Source: Sulfurimonas denitrificans DSM 1251 (GTDB lineage Bacteria; Campylobacterota; Campylobacteria; Campylobacterales; Sulfurimonadaceae). From it: DNA of 64,000 nt. Both the position numbers and the translations under genes were made by a program. The notes under the pieces were generated by a model. The model worked only from the letters and a program-made list of their open reading frames with translations, was not told the DNA's origin and did no database searches. The stretch covers positions 248,001 to 312,000 of the forward strand of contig NC_007575.1 in NCBI RefSeq assembly GCF_000012965.1, written 5' to 3'. This document shows, piece by piece, positions 1 through 9,212 of this stretch (the stretch's first letter is position 1; each line of letters starts with the position of its first letter).

Positions 1-3000
1 TCGCTTTTTTGCAAAACTCAGTACTCGTATTACTTGAATTAAATGTGGTCAATAATAGTGATCAACCTTTGAGTAATTTAACCTTGACCTTAACATCAAC
101 ACCTACATTCATTAAAGCAAAAGTATGGAATATTGAAACCATCGTAGCACAACAGAGATTTGACATTCACGATCGCAACATACAACTAGACAATGCTATG
201 TTGCTGGATTTAAATGAGTCTGAAAGCGTACATATTTCTCTATCACTCACATCGAATGAAAATGTTATCGCAACTTTTGAACAGACGCTTGAGTTATTAC
301 CACGCAACCAATGGAGTGGTATCAGTCATATGCCTGAAATGATCGTTGCCTATGTACAGCCTAATGATACAAAGGTTGAACATTTACTGAAAAAAGCAGC
401 TTCAATTTTACGTGAACATAACAAGGAAGCATCTTTAAATGGATATATCGGAGGTTCTACCAAAGCGTGGGAAATATCTTCTGCAATTTGGACTGCAATC
501 GGTTCTTTAGGACTTGATTACGCCTTGCCACCAGCGAGCTTTGAGCAAACAGGTCAAAAGATTCGTACTCCCGGTCAAATCTGGGAAACAGGTCTTGTTA
601 CATGTTTGGACAGTACATTGTTCATTTGTGCGGCATTAGAACAATGCGGACTAAATCCTATCATCATATTCACGAAAGGGCATTCATTTGCGGGGGTTTG
701 GTTAAAAGATGAAGAGTCCTCTACTGTCATTATCGATGACATAACTGCCATTAGAAAGCGCATAAAACTAAAAGAGCTTGTAGTATTTGAAACAACCTTT
801 TTAACTAAACGACCTTGTCCCTCATTTACTAAAGCTATCGAGCAAGGAGAAAAACAACTTGCAGAAGGTGAAGATGATATGTTTGAGATGATCATTGACA
901 TCAAACGGGCGAGAATGCAACGTATCAAACCACTCTCTAGTTTAGACAGCAAAGCCAATGCCACACCTTTAGTCCAGGAAGCAGAAAGTTTAGACCCGAT
1001 TTTTGATGAAGCCCCGGACTTACCTGATGATGAAATACTGCATAACGAAGAAATTTCATCTAAACCTACCGATCGACTTGATATGTGGCAACGTAAGCTT
1101 TTGGATCTTTCTCTGCGCAATAATCTTTTAAATTTTCGCACGAATAAGCGAATGATTAAACTCGATGCCCCAAATCCAGGACAACTGGAAGACCGTTTGG
1201 CGGATGGAAACACTATACGGATAAAACCGCGACCGGATTTAATGAATGGTTCCGACCTTCGTGATAAAACAATTCACGAATCAAGAGAATTGGAAGATAT
1301 CCATAAAGTGCACGCTTTAGATGCACTACAAAGAAATGAAGTCTTTGTTTCAGTTAATACAGAAGAGTTGGAATCACGCCTCACGGAACTCTACCGAACT
1401 GCTCGGGCAACACTTTCTGAGGGTGGTTCAAACACGTTATTTTTAGCAGTCGGATTTCTCTCATGGACACGAAGTGACAAAGATGACAAACGTTATCGGG
1501 CTCCGCTCATACTGATTCCGGTAATCCTAAATCGTAAAAGTATGCGTGAAGGGTTTAGTCTAGTTCTACATGATGACGAAGCTCGTTTCAATCCTACTCT
1601 AGTGCAGATGTTGCGACAAGATTTTGAGCTTGAACTTCCCATTGATCAGCGAGAATTACCTAAAGATGACCATGGATTAGATATCTCCGGTATTTGGCGG
1701 CAGGTATCTAATGCCATTAAGGATATAAAAGGATGGGAGGTTTCAGAAGAAGTTGTTCTCTCTACCTTCTCATTTGCCAAGTACCTTATGTGGAAAGATT
1801 TGATTGATCATACAGAACAATTAAAACAAAATCCGGTTGTTCGCCATTTGATTGAAACACCTAGAGACCCGTACCCTAGTAACGTTACTTTTACTGATCC
1901 AAAAAAACTCGATGATGATTATGCTCCAGACAAAACGTTTTGCCCATTACCGGTGGATTCTTCCCAACTCTCTGCTGTAATGGCTTCAGCCAAAGGTAAA
2001 GACTTTGTTTTGATCGGTCCTCCGGGTACCGGAAAAAGTCAGACTATTGCTAATATCATTGCTCAATGCTTAGCAGAGAAAAAAACAGTCTTATTTGTAT
2101 CGGAAAAAATTACCGCGCTTGATGTCGTTTATCGTCGTTTGCGTGACGTGGGTCTTGGTGATTTTTGTCTGGAACTTCATTCCAACAAAGCCCGAAAACT
2201 AGATGTATTACAACAACTTAATCGTGCATGGGACGCAAAAGGGAATAGTGATACTGAAGAATGGAAAAGAGAGGCTCAAAAGTTAAAAATTTTGCGAGAT
2301 GAACTCAATCAATTTGTGAAACATCTCCATAAAACATACCCCAATAATTTGACTCCTCATCAAGCCATCGGACAAATTCTAATCGGAGAACATTTTCCAA
2401 AACTTGGATTACAATGGTCATCTCCTGATACCCATGACATAGAAACAATAGAACGGTTACGAGCCTTAGCAGAAAGACTAGATGTTAACGCTCGTGAAGT
2501 AGGCAATATCAAAGATAACAATTTAAATATCATTGCGCATGATGAATGGTCTCCTAGTTGGCAAGAGAAAATAATTGAAACCAGTGCTCTTATGATCACA
2601 AAGATCAATCAATTGGAATTAGCTTCAGATACCTATTTTAAAGCGCTTGGATTTTCTAGTTCAAGTTTCGAGCTACGAGTCCGCAACGGTTTATCGTTAT
2701 TTGCACAAGCATTGCCTCAAGCTGCCGGATACGATAGACGATTTGTTCTACGTCCGGATATCGGTCGTTTGATGGATGATTTGGATAGAGGTATACAATA
2801 CGTCAAACAACATCAGAATATTTTTAAGCAATTGTCCGTTCCTTATCACGGGGATATTACCAAGATTGTTGTAGAAGAATTAAACGAGCAGTGGAATAAC
2901 GCTGAACAGACATTTTGGCCTATAAGCTGGTTTAAAAAGCGAAGCGTTCATAACAAACTTGGAGTATACATCCAAGGTAAGAATAAGCCGAACGTACCGA

Positions 3001-5171
3001 CTGATTTACTAAAAATAAAAGAACTGCAAGTTCTAGAATCAAATATCAATAACTTGAGTGATTTGACTCATAAAACATCCGCATTGTGGACAGGGCTCAA
3101 TACTCGATTGAATGAAGCTGAAAGTGTACAAGCATTCCATAAAACGCTTTCAGAGGCTATTGTATCATTAGCAAATGATGCCGAAAACCTAGTAATCATC
3201 AAAGGAGCCCTAGAAAAACTTTTTGGTGATGGCAATACCCTTCTTGAAACAAACGGTTCCGTTGCAACAGCGGGCAATAACTACCATAAGGCATTAAATG
3301 AATTTAACGATACTTTTGAATATTTCATATCCACAGCAGGAATTAGTTCAACCGAATTACTGGAAAAAGTAGAAGACAATCTTTCAAAGCTCTCTGAAAT
3401 GTGCTCTGAAATTCCAGCAATGAAGCCTAAATTACATACATGGTGCGGATGGCGTAAAGCGCATAAAGAAGCAGTTAATGCAGGTTTAAACCCACTCGTT
3501 TTAGGGATCGAACAAGGCAAAGTTAATTTGGGAGAAGTGCGCAATACGTTTGAAACCGATTATTGTCGCTGGTGGCTGAATTCCATCGTAGACAATGATG
3601 ATATTTTACGTACATTTATAGTGGCCGAGCATGAGAAACGGATTGCTGACTTCAAAATCTTAGATGAGCGATTTACTAAGCTGACAAGTGAGTATATTTA
3701 TGCAATATTATGTGCTGATTTACCAGAGCAAGAAGGGGTAAAAAAATCTTCTGAATGGGGTATTCTCAAACGCGAAATGCAAAAGAAACGGGCACATAAA
3801 CCTCTCAGAGAACTCATTAGTTTGATGCCGACAACAATTACAAAATTGACACCTTGTTTACTCATGAGCCCGCTTTCCATTGCACAATACCTATCAACTG
3901 ATATTGCACTGTTTGATGTAGTAGTTTTCGATGAAGCTTCACAAATCCCTGTATGGGATGCCATCGGAGCAATAGCTAGAGGAAAACAAGTAATCATGGT
4001 CGGTGATCCAAAGCAACTGCCGCCAACTTCGTTTTTCAACCGTGCATCAACTGCTGGTGAAGATGATATAGACGAAGATATCGAAGTTGACTTGGAAAGC
4101 ATTTTAGATGAATGTTTGGGCGCTAATCTTCCTACACTAAATCTCTCTTGGCATTACCGAAGTCGCCACGAAAGTTTAATCGCATTTTCAAATCATCGCT
4201 ATTATGCGGGTGGACTTGTCACTTTCCCATCTCCAGTTACCGATGACAGAGCCGTAAGCTTTCAGCATATAAAAGATGGCGTTTATGAAAAAGGTGGAAC
4301 CCGTACGAACAGACCTGAAGCGCTTGCACTGGTTGATGAATTGGTCTCAAAACTAAAAGAGAGAAAATTTCAAGATTCAAAACTGACTATCGGTGTTGTA
4401 ACTTTCAATTCGGAACAACAACGTTTGATTGAAGATTTGCTGGATGAAGCTCGCCGCAATAACCCAGATATAGAAACTTATTTTGCAGAAGATGCATTGG
4501 AACCGGTGTTTGTTAAGAATTTGGAAAGTGTACAGGGTGACGAACGCGATATTATGTATTTTTCTATCGGCTATGGTCCTGATTTAACTGGAAAAATTTC
4601 AATGAATTTCGGACCGATGAATAAAAGCGGCGGTGAACGTCGTCTCAATGTAGCTATTACACGGGCCAGATATGAGTTAAGGGTTTTCTCTAGTTTAAAA
4701 GCAGAACAAATCGATCTCTCAAGAACACAATCTGGCGGAGTACGTGATCTCAAACATTTTCTAGAATTCGCTGAACGCGGATCAAGAGCTATCATGGGAA
4801 ATAACTCAGATTCCATCAATAACCATGATAGTAAATTTGAAGAGGCTATCGCTAATGCTCTGAAAGAGAAAGGCTGGGAAGTACATCCTAAGATAGGAGT
4901 ATCTTCCTTCAGAATTGATCTTGGGATAGTCGATCCTGATTCACCAGGGCACTATATAGCTGGAATTGAATGCGATGGAGCTACTTATAATCGTGCAACG
5001 ACTGCACGAGATCGTGATAAATTGCGTGAAAATATACTCAAAGGGCTTGGTTGGAATATATTCCGTATTTGGTCAACGGATTGGTGGCAAGATAGATCAG
5101 GATCGCTAGAAAAACTCCATATGCAATTAGAATCAATACTAAATCAGAAACGTGAAGAAGTTATAATATAA
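1..5171 (+). CDS. DUF4011 / SF1 helicase / Vsr-like nuclease protein, 5' end outside window
   Basis: Large multidomain protein of over 1,720 residues. The frame is open to the window edge; a TTG at base 9 is unlikely to be the start because the family usually begins some residues earlier. Counting from that TTG: an N-terminal beta-rich region, a transglutaminase-like patch (Cys199 in VTCLDS, His225 in KGHSF), a DUF4011 region from about 355 (DMWQRKLLDLSLRNNLLNFR), Walker A GPPGTGKS near 672, Walker B DEAS near 1307, GDPKQLPP near 1331, VQGDERD near 1508, AITRAR near 1549, and a C-terminal Vsr/DUF559-like nuclease fold with IECDG near 1653. This order resembles the single-gene anti-phage architecture described as Hhe (DUF4011-helicase-Vsr). 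A defence role is inferred from family and from the island context. Base composition looks richer in G+C than the downstream genes, consistent with transfer. Confidence 0.85.
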   Translation, partial: AFLQNSVLVLLELNVVNNSDQPLSNLTLTLTSTPTFIKAKVWNIETIVAQQRFDIHDRNIQLDNAMLLDLNESESVHISLSLTSNENVIATFEQTLELLPRNQWSGISHMPEMIVAYVQPNDTKVEHLLKKAASILREHNKEASLNGYIGGSTKAWEISSAIWTAIGSLGLDYALPPASFEQTGQKIRTPGQIWETGLVTCLDSTLFICAALEQCGLNPIIIFTKGHSFAGVWLKDEESSTVIIDDITAIRKRIKLKELVVFETTFLTKRPCPSFTKAIEQGEKQLAEGEDDMFEMIIDIKRARMQRIKPLSSLDSKANATPLVQEAESLDPIFDEAPDLPDDEILHNEEISSKPTDRLDMWQRKLLDLSLRNNLLNFRTNKRMIKLDAPNPGQLEDRLADGNTIRIKPRPDLMNGSDLRDKTIHESRELEDIHKVHALDALQRNEVFVSVNTEELESRLTELYRTARATLSEGGSNTLFLAVGFLSWTRSDKDDKRYRAPLILIPVILNRKSMREGFSLVLHDDEARFNPTLVQMLRQDFELELPIDQRELPKDDHGLDISGIWRQVSNAIKDIKGWEVSEEVVLSTFSFAKYLMWKDLIDHTEQLKQNPVVRHLIETPRDPYPSNVTFTDPKKLDDDYAPDKTFCPLPVDSSQLSAVMASAKGKDFVLIGPPGTGKSQTIANIIAQCLAEKKTVLFVSEKITALDVVYRRLRDVGLGDFCLELHSNKARKLDVLQQLNRAWDAKGNSDTEEWKREAQKLKILRDELNQFVKHLHKTYPNNLTPHQAIGQILIGEHFPKLGLQWSSPDTHDIETIERLRALAERLDVNAREVGNIKDNNLNIIAHDEWSPSWQEKIIETSALMITKINQLELASDTYFKALGFSSSSFELRVRNGLSLFAQALPQAAGYDRRFVLRPDIGRLMDDLDRGIQYVKQHQNIFKQLSVPYHGDITKIVVEELNEQWNNAEQTFWPISWFKKRSVHNKLGVYIQGKNKPNVPTDLLKIKELQVLESNINNLSDLTHKTSALWTGLNTRLNEAESVQAFHKTLSEAIVSLANDAENLVIIKGALEKLFGDGNTLLETNGSVATAGNNYHKALNEFNDTFEYFISTAGISSTELLEKVEDNLSKLSEMCSEIPAMKPKLHTWCGWRKAHKEAVNAGLNPLVLGIEQGKVNLGEVRNTFETDYCRWWLNSIVDNDDILRTFIVAEHEKRIADFKILDERFTKLTSEYIYAILCADLPEQEGVKKSSEWGILKREMQKKRAHKPLRELISLMPTTITKLTPCLLMSPLSIAQYLSTDIALFDVVVFDEASQIPVWDAIGAIARGKQVIMVGDPKQLPPTSFFNRASTAGEDDIDEDIEVDLESILDECLGANLPTLNLSWHYRSRHESLIAFSNHRYYAGGLVTFPSPVTDDRAVSFQHIKDGVYEKGGTRTNRPEALALVDELVSKLKERKFQDSKLTIGVVTFNSEQQRLIEDLLDEARRNNPDIETYFAEDALEPVFVKNLESVQGDERDIMYFSIGYGPDLTGKISMNFGPMNKSGGERRLNVAITRARYELRVFSSLKAEQIDLSRTQSGGVRDLKHFLEFAERGSRAIMGNNSDSINNHDSKFEEAIANALKEKGWEVHPKIGVSSFRIDLGIVDPDSPGHYIAGIECDGATYNRATTARDRDKLRENILKGLGWNIFRIWSTDWWQDRSGSLEKLHMQLESILNQKREEVII

Positions 5172-5558
5172 TGGCCTGAGAGACGAAGAGTTTAAGTTTG
5201 TATTTATCCTCAATTGAAGCACATAAAACAGGATAGTTTTATTAAAGTTACTGTCAATATTTTGAGTTCGCTTGACAGCAACAAAACTTGTAAGCACTCT
5301 AACGAAAATGGGCTATATAGAAAGTGAACATAGTAAAGCACCTCTTCGTCTCAAAGTAAATTCGTTCTTTGCTTCGCAGATAATTCCAGAGCTTATTCCT
5401 GAAAAAGTAGATTGATAGTTTTGCTAAAAACGCTCAAAAATGGACTTTTGGTCTGGAGTTTGTCATAGTCTCTATTCTAACGGTGTAAATTTTTATTAAT
5501 AGCTGCTTTACTGATATATCACTCTGATTACTTAAAAGCCTATTTTTTGAGTAGCTTA
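5172..5558. other. Intergenic stretch between helicase and integrase genes
   Basis: 387 bases without an intact gene. The left half holds a short degenerate coding remnant (described separately); the remainder, to the end of the integrase gene, is AT-rich and shows no RNA gene, repeat or convincing promoter. Confidence 0.5.
5266..5415 (+). pseudogene. Remnant of a winged-helix (possibly Fic-type) C-terminus
   Basis: After an in-frame TGA (5263-5265) this frame reads about 49 codons to TGA at 5413. It contains TKLVSTLTKMGYIES, typical of a winged-helix recognition region, followed by APLRLKVNSFFASQIIPEL, which resembles the tail of Fic-family proteins. The frame upstream of the TGA also looks related (KLLSIF), so this seems to be the decayed end of a lost gene. 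The family assignment is a guess from a short stretch. Confidence 0.35.
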
Positions 5559-6692
5559 TTAAAAAACTCCTTGAATAGCTTTTTTATTTGCATCGCCTTG
5601 TAGTTTTGCATATCTTACTGTTTGAGATATGTCTGCGTGATTTAATAGCTCTTGAATTTGTAGTATGGGGACATTTGCCATTGCTAGCTGAGAGGCACAC
5701 GTATGTCTTAATGAATGTATAACAATTCTGTTTTTTCTGTCTTTTACATCAAGTCCTTGATTGAATAAATCATCCAAAAGCGGCTTTAATCTTGTTTGTA
5801 GCTGCCTCGCTCCAATTTTTTTGCCATTGTTATTAAATGAAATCAGATAATCAGTAAATTTGATTGCTTTTGATTTTTGATAAAGTAGTTCTCGAGTTGT
5901 ATCAGTTATATATCCGCTATACACTTCACCACCATTTTTTAAATCTACTAATCTAATGATGTCATTTTGTAAATCTATGTCACACTTTTTGATATTTAAA
6001 ACACTTTCCATTCTTGCACCCGTTGTCAATGCAAGTTTTGTGAAAAGTTCTAAAACACCTCCGTTGGCATTTTTCTCATCATATTGTTTTGCTGCATCAA
6101 ACAGCTCTTCAATTTCTAGCTTATTTAAAAATCTTTCTCTTGTATTTCTTACTTTGAATTTTTGCACTTTAAGGGTTGGGTTTACTGCCTCGTACATTTC
6201 TTCTTTAAAGCCATATATGAATATGGTCCCAAAGAGTTCTATAACCATATTGGCTGTTTGAGGACTTAGATTTTGTTCTTTAATTATGGAGTCTTGAATA
6301 CTTATTAAATCATTTTTTGTAATACCGGTCACACCTCTGTGCCCTAAAACAGGAGCAATGTGCTTCTTGTATTTGCTTATTCTGTCAAATGTGCTTCTTG
6401 AGCTGTCTTTGGTCGTAAAATATTTATCTGCTACTTCATTAAGAGTTAGGACTTTTTTTCTATGATTTTTGACTATTTTTGGCGGCTGTTCACCCTTGTT
6501 TTGAGCATTGAGTATTTCTATGCGCTTATTTTTACAATAAACTTCAGTAGTTCCATCTGTTTCGTCGCCAATCTTTACTCGTTTGAGTCTGTTTTCTTCA
6601 TCTTTATATCTGACATAATATGATTTGGTGCCATCTGCTTTTATGTAATATTGGACGCCTTCATATTTTTTAGAATTTATAAATTTTGCCAT
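5559..6692 (-). CDS. Tyrosine-type site-specific integrase
   Basis: Phage/island integrase that would catalyse strand exchange at the tRNA attachment site. Numbering from a TTG six bases further upstream, the catalytic residues are Arg229 (TTGARMES), His328 and Arg331 (HSLRHT), His354 (LLNHAD) and Tyr363 (VRYAKL); an N-terminal DNA-binding arm and SAM-like core-binding region (about 85-175) precede them. ATG at 6692 is preferred because GAGG lies 7 bases upstream. It sits about 2 kb inside the putative attachment site at 8744-8766 and is preceded by a palindrome-rich operator region, so it is probably the integrase of the island. All catalytic residues are present, so it may be active. Confidence 0.9.
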   Translation of the reverse strand: MAKFINSKKYEGVQYYIKADGTKSYYVRYKDEENRLKRVKIGDETDGTTEVYCKNKRIEILNAQNKGEQPPKIVKNHRKKVLTLNEVADKYFTTKDSSRSTFDRISKYKKHIAPVLGHRGVTGITKNDLISIQDSIIKEQNLSPQTANMVIELFGTIFIYGFKEEMYEAVNPTLKVQKFKVRNTRERFLNKLEIEELFDAAKQYDEKNANGGVLELFTKLALTTGARMESVLNIKKCDIDLQNDIIRLVDLKNGGEVYSGYITDTTRELLYQKSKAIKFTDYLISFNNNGKKIGARQLQTRLKPLLDDLFNQGLDVKDRKNRIVIHSLRHTCASQLAMANVPILQIQELLNHADISQTVRYAKLQGDANKKAIQGVF

Positions 6693-6719
6693 TATCAAAC
6701 CTCATATATTGCACTCTTT

Positions 6720-6771
6720 AAAAATTGATATAATTTTTGTGTTATATGATATAACCTTTATATCAATTTTT
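6720..6771. promoter_or_regulatory. Nested inverted repeats upstream of the integrase
   Basis: A 14-bp perfect inverted repeat, AAAAATTGATATAA (6720-6733) and TTATATCAATTTTT (6758-6771), encloses a second perfect palindrome GTTATAT-G-ATATAAC (6741-6755). The octamer TGATATAA therefore occurs at 6726 and 6747 and inverted at 6758. The right arm overlaps the stop codon of the HipA-like gene. It could be an operator controlling the integrase, a hairpin ending the upstream transcript, or both. Confidence 0.5.
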
Positions 6772-8343
6772 TTCTGCATTGAGTAACCCACCTGCTTCTT
6801 GAACTAACTCTAGTTCTTGAATAATTCCACTTTTCTTAAGTTGTATGATTTTATTTTCAAACATGCTTGTTAAACGTTTTGAGAATGTAGCACTACTTTT
6901 AGAATCTCTAGTCTGTTGCATTGGTAAAGGGTGTATTTTTTCAAATTCTTGCACTTTTTTGATGTATTGGGGCATTTTTTGAAGAAATATCTTAGTTATT
7001 TTGCGTGCCTCTTTTTTAAAAGCTATAGGTGCAATACCTATAGCAGAGCCAAGAGTGTAAAAATCATTTATATTCCAGTTTTTTGGTTTTTTATAGGGGC
7101 TTTTCATACCTAAGCCTATATCGTAAGCATCACCGTTATAAATTCCTATAGAGATGAGATCATATAGAGGTGAAAGAATATACTTGTTATTTCCGATATT
7201 AAGTGCAGCTATATTTTTGAGGTGTAAATCCGCATGTTTAATTAGGTAGCTGTAATAATAAAAACGGAGTGCTTCTAGCTTTTGCTCTTTGTTCATCAAT
7301 GTTTTATTAATTGCTTCAAATAGAGTTTGACTATCACTTTTATATTTATTTTTACTCAGTATATTTAACACCTGCGCAAAATCTTTTTGGGGATACTTCA
7401 ACCCCTTATAGCGGTCATATCTTTTTGTTATATAGTGGTAGTCAATATCCTTTGCTTTTATAATAGCTGTGTATGGTACATTGAAACCAAGCTCGTTCTT
7501 TGCAAAGCTCATAAATAAATGCTCATTAAACGCAATATATGGAAAATGTCTCTTTTTCCCATCATCATCTACATGAAAATAGTTGTGTTTCTTTTTATTG
7601 CGTGGCTTTAACAGATATTCTGCACTATCAGACTCTTTTATCTGTTTGTTTTTAAAATCAATTTCTACATCTATTTTTGTTTGAAAGCCACTTAAATCGG
7701 AATGTTCCGTATTTGACTCGGCATCAAGGATATCATCATCAATTAGCAGTTCAAAGTCTAGTAAATTTGGAAAATTATTATCTTGTAGTATTTCATTTTT
7801 TACACTTACCCAACTTGCTCTTTTTCCGTAGTTAGATACATACTTATGTACTTCACTCATTGGTATAAAATCCAAAGCACCATGAGAGTTGCTTAACTCT
7901 TCTAAAACTAGTCCTAAATCCTCTTTGCCTTGTAAAAGCTTTTCCCTTCGTTCGTACTCTGGAATAAGGTTTTCAAAAAATGCAAACAACTCTGAACTTT
8001 TGTTGGTAGAACTTTTTTTTAAACCTTCAAACTCTTCACCTTTATAGTTGTTCTCATATACAAAAGTATATTCTCCATTTCCAAAAGAGAGTTTTCCGGA
8101 TTTTTCGCCACTGTTAAAGACTATATATTGGTGTGGTGCTTCATCCTTATTGTAGATTCGTTTATAGCGTCTGTCCTTTGTCGTGCCTAATGCTTCAATA
8201 AGTCCATACTCTGCTAATTTTTTTAGAGCTCTTTGAACAGTTCTAGGATTCATCTGAGTTATTGCAATAAGCACAGAAGCAACTATTTCTTGCTCTTTCG
8301 TAACAATATTTAGAATAATCTCTTCAGTTTGATTAAGTTTCAT
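6763..8343 (-). CDS. Winged-helix-HipA kinase fusion protein
   Basis: HipA-family Ser/Thr kinase of 526 residues carrying its own N-terminal winged-helix DNA-binding domain (about 1-65, with NPRTVQRALKKLAEYGLIE). Kinase signatures are ITKRYDR (305-311), the catalytic-loop HADLHLKN (370-377, Asp372) and the metal-site LSPLYDL (390-396, Asp395); a SGFQTKI strand near 218 matches the HipA core. HipA toxins normally act on aminoacyl-tRNA synthetases and pair with a separate HipB repressor. No HipB gene is adjacent, so the fused winged helix may take over autorepression. It is transcribed toward the integrase (about 70 bases apart) from a promoter flanked by direct repeats. The kinase target is unknown. 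Confidence 0.85.
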   Translation of the reverse strand: MKLNQTEEIILNIVTKEQEIVASVLIAITQMNPRTVQRALKKLAEYGLIEALGTTKDRRYKRIYNKDEAPHQYIVFNSGEKSGKLSFGNGEYTFVYENNYKGEEFEGLKKSSTNKSSELFAFFENLIPEYERREKLLQGKEDLGLVLEELSNSHGALDFIPMSEVHKYVSNYGKRASWVSVKNEILQDNNFPNLLDFELLIDDDILDAESNTEHSDLSGFQTKIDVEIDFKNKQIKESDSAEYLLKPRNKKKHNYFHVDDDGKKRHFPYIAFNEHLFMSFAKNELGFNVPYTAIIKAKDIDYHYITKRYDRYKGLKYPQKDFAQVLNILSKNKYKSDSQTLFEAINKTLMNKEQKLEALRFYYYSYLIKHADLHLKNIAALNIGNNKYILSPLYDLISIGIYNGDAYDIGLGMKSPYKKPKNWNINDFYTLGSAIGIAPIAFKKEARKITKIFLQKMPQYIKKVQEFEKIHPLPMQQTRDSKSSATFSKRLTSMFENKIIQLKKSGIIQELELVQEAGGLLNAEKN

Positions 8344-8360
8344 TTTTACAAACTTTCCTT

Positions 8361-8437
8361 TTACGACATATTATGACAAAAACATCACAATTAATACTTT
8401 TTTAATATTATATCAAATTTACGACATTTTACGACAA
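8361..8437 (-). promoter_or_regulatory. HipA-like gene promoter flanked by paired direct repeats
   Basis: On the minus strand a TATAAT box (8407-8412) lies upstream of the gene. Two tandem pairs of a roughly 10-bp unit containing TGTCGTAA flank it: TTTACGACAT/TTTACGACAA at 8418-8437, overlapping the expected -35 region, and TTACGACATA/TTATGACAAA at 8361-8380, between promoter and start codon. This layout suits repression by a DNA-binding protein, plausibly the gene's own winged helix (inference). The gene's ribosome-binding site AAAGGA is at 8353-8360. Confidence 0.55.
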
Positions 8438-8588
8438 AATTTTATATTTTAAGTATTTATTTATAAAAAAATCAACTCATATAAAATGTATCTGCAGAAA
8501 AACTTCTAGATACATTTTTAGTTTTTTGCATTAGACTCATTGGAGATAATATTTATAAATTTTAATAGAAAAATTATAACATAGTTTA

Positions 8589-8618
8589 GGTGACTAAAAG
8601 GGTGACTAATTAGTCACC
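8589..8618. repeat. 18-bp perfect palindrome with an extra half-site near the island end
   Basis: GGTGACTAATTAGTCACC (8601-8618) is a perfect palindrome, and an additional direct half-site GGTGACTA lies at 8589-8596. It is about 125 bp inside the putative att core, between the HipA-like gene and the island end. It could be an arm-type or excisionase binding site or an operator. Confidence 0.55.
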
Positions 8619-8743
8619 ATTATTGAAAAAACTTGATTTTACATGACTTAACTTGATATAATAAAAACCTTTAAAAGACCGTGTATATGGCGATATTTGA
8701 GTACAGTTGAGATTACTTTAAGAAACTTGAAAAAACACTATTT

Positions 8744-8766
8744 TTCAAGTCCTCTCATCCGCACCA
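8744..8766 (+). other. Putative attachment site: tRNA-Leu-like 3' end fragment
   Basis: The 23 bases reading from TTCAAGTCC to CCGCACCA match the T-loop, 3' T-stem, 3' acceptor strand and CCA of a tRNA whose 5' end would be GCGGATG, as in bacterial tRNA-Leu. The bases upstream do not supply the pairing T-stem, so this is a fragment, not a tRNA gene. Such fragments are left where an integrase inserts at a tRNA 3' end. Its plus-strand orientation places the intact tRNA to the left of this window. A CTTGAAAAA/TTTTTCAAG inverted repeat (8726-8749) overlaps its left side. Confidence 0.65.
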
Positions 8767-9153
8767 TCAAATAAATAAATCTCTCAAAACTCCCTTGTTA
8801 ACGAACTTTCAAAGACTTTAAGAAAACTATATTTATAAAAAATATACCCTACATATACCTCTAAAAAGCAAAACATTGTAATTCCCTCCTCTCTCTCATT
8901 CATTCAGAAATGAAATAATTTCGTTTTTAAACCTCTTTACTATCATCTTGTATTGAAGAATATTTTATATCATAGAATATTCCAAGCCTATGAGAGAAGT
9001 TGTTTGTGGTAGAAATTTTATACAAAAACATACTATTTAAGTTTCTATTTTAGAATAAAAATCGTGGAGTCAAGCGAGTGAAGTATAATCAAAGGAAAAT
9101 CTTTTGATTTTTGTTTACTCTATGGGAAATATTTAATAATCAAAACAAAGCAC
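8767..9153. other. AT-rich intergenic stretch right of the island
   Basis: No open frame with recognisable coding content, tRNA or repeat was seen between the putative att fragment and the hairpin at the 3' end of the decayed surface-protein gene. Confidence 0.5.
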
Positions 9154-9203
9154 TTTTTATATTCACATGTAAGGCGTTTCGACCCTACATGTAAATATAA
9201 AAA
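9154..9203. terminator. Long hairpin at the 3' end of the surface-protein gene
   Basis: Two 18-base arms (9154-9171 and 9186-9203) pair with one mismatch around a 14-base loop, 10 bp past the stop codon of the leftward gene. The arms are AT-rich and there is no clear uridine tail, so it may act in 3'-end formation or stability rather than as a classical terminator. Confidence 0.5.
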
Positions 9204-9212
9204 AAGTAACTC

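Noticed and set aside
8726-8766. A complete tRNA gene at the island boundary
   Set aside because: Only the T-loop, 3' T-stem strand and acceptor end are present; no D-arm, anticodon arm or 5' acceptor strand can be found upstream.
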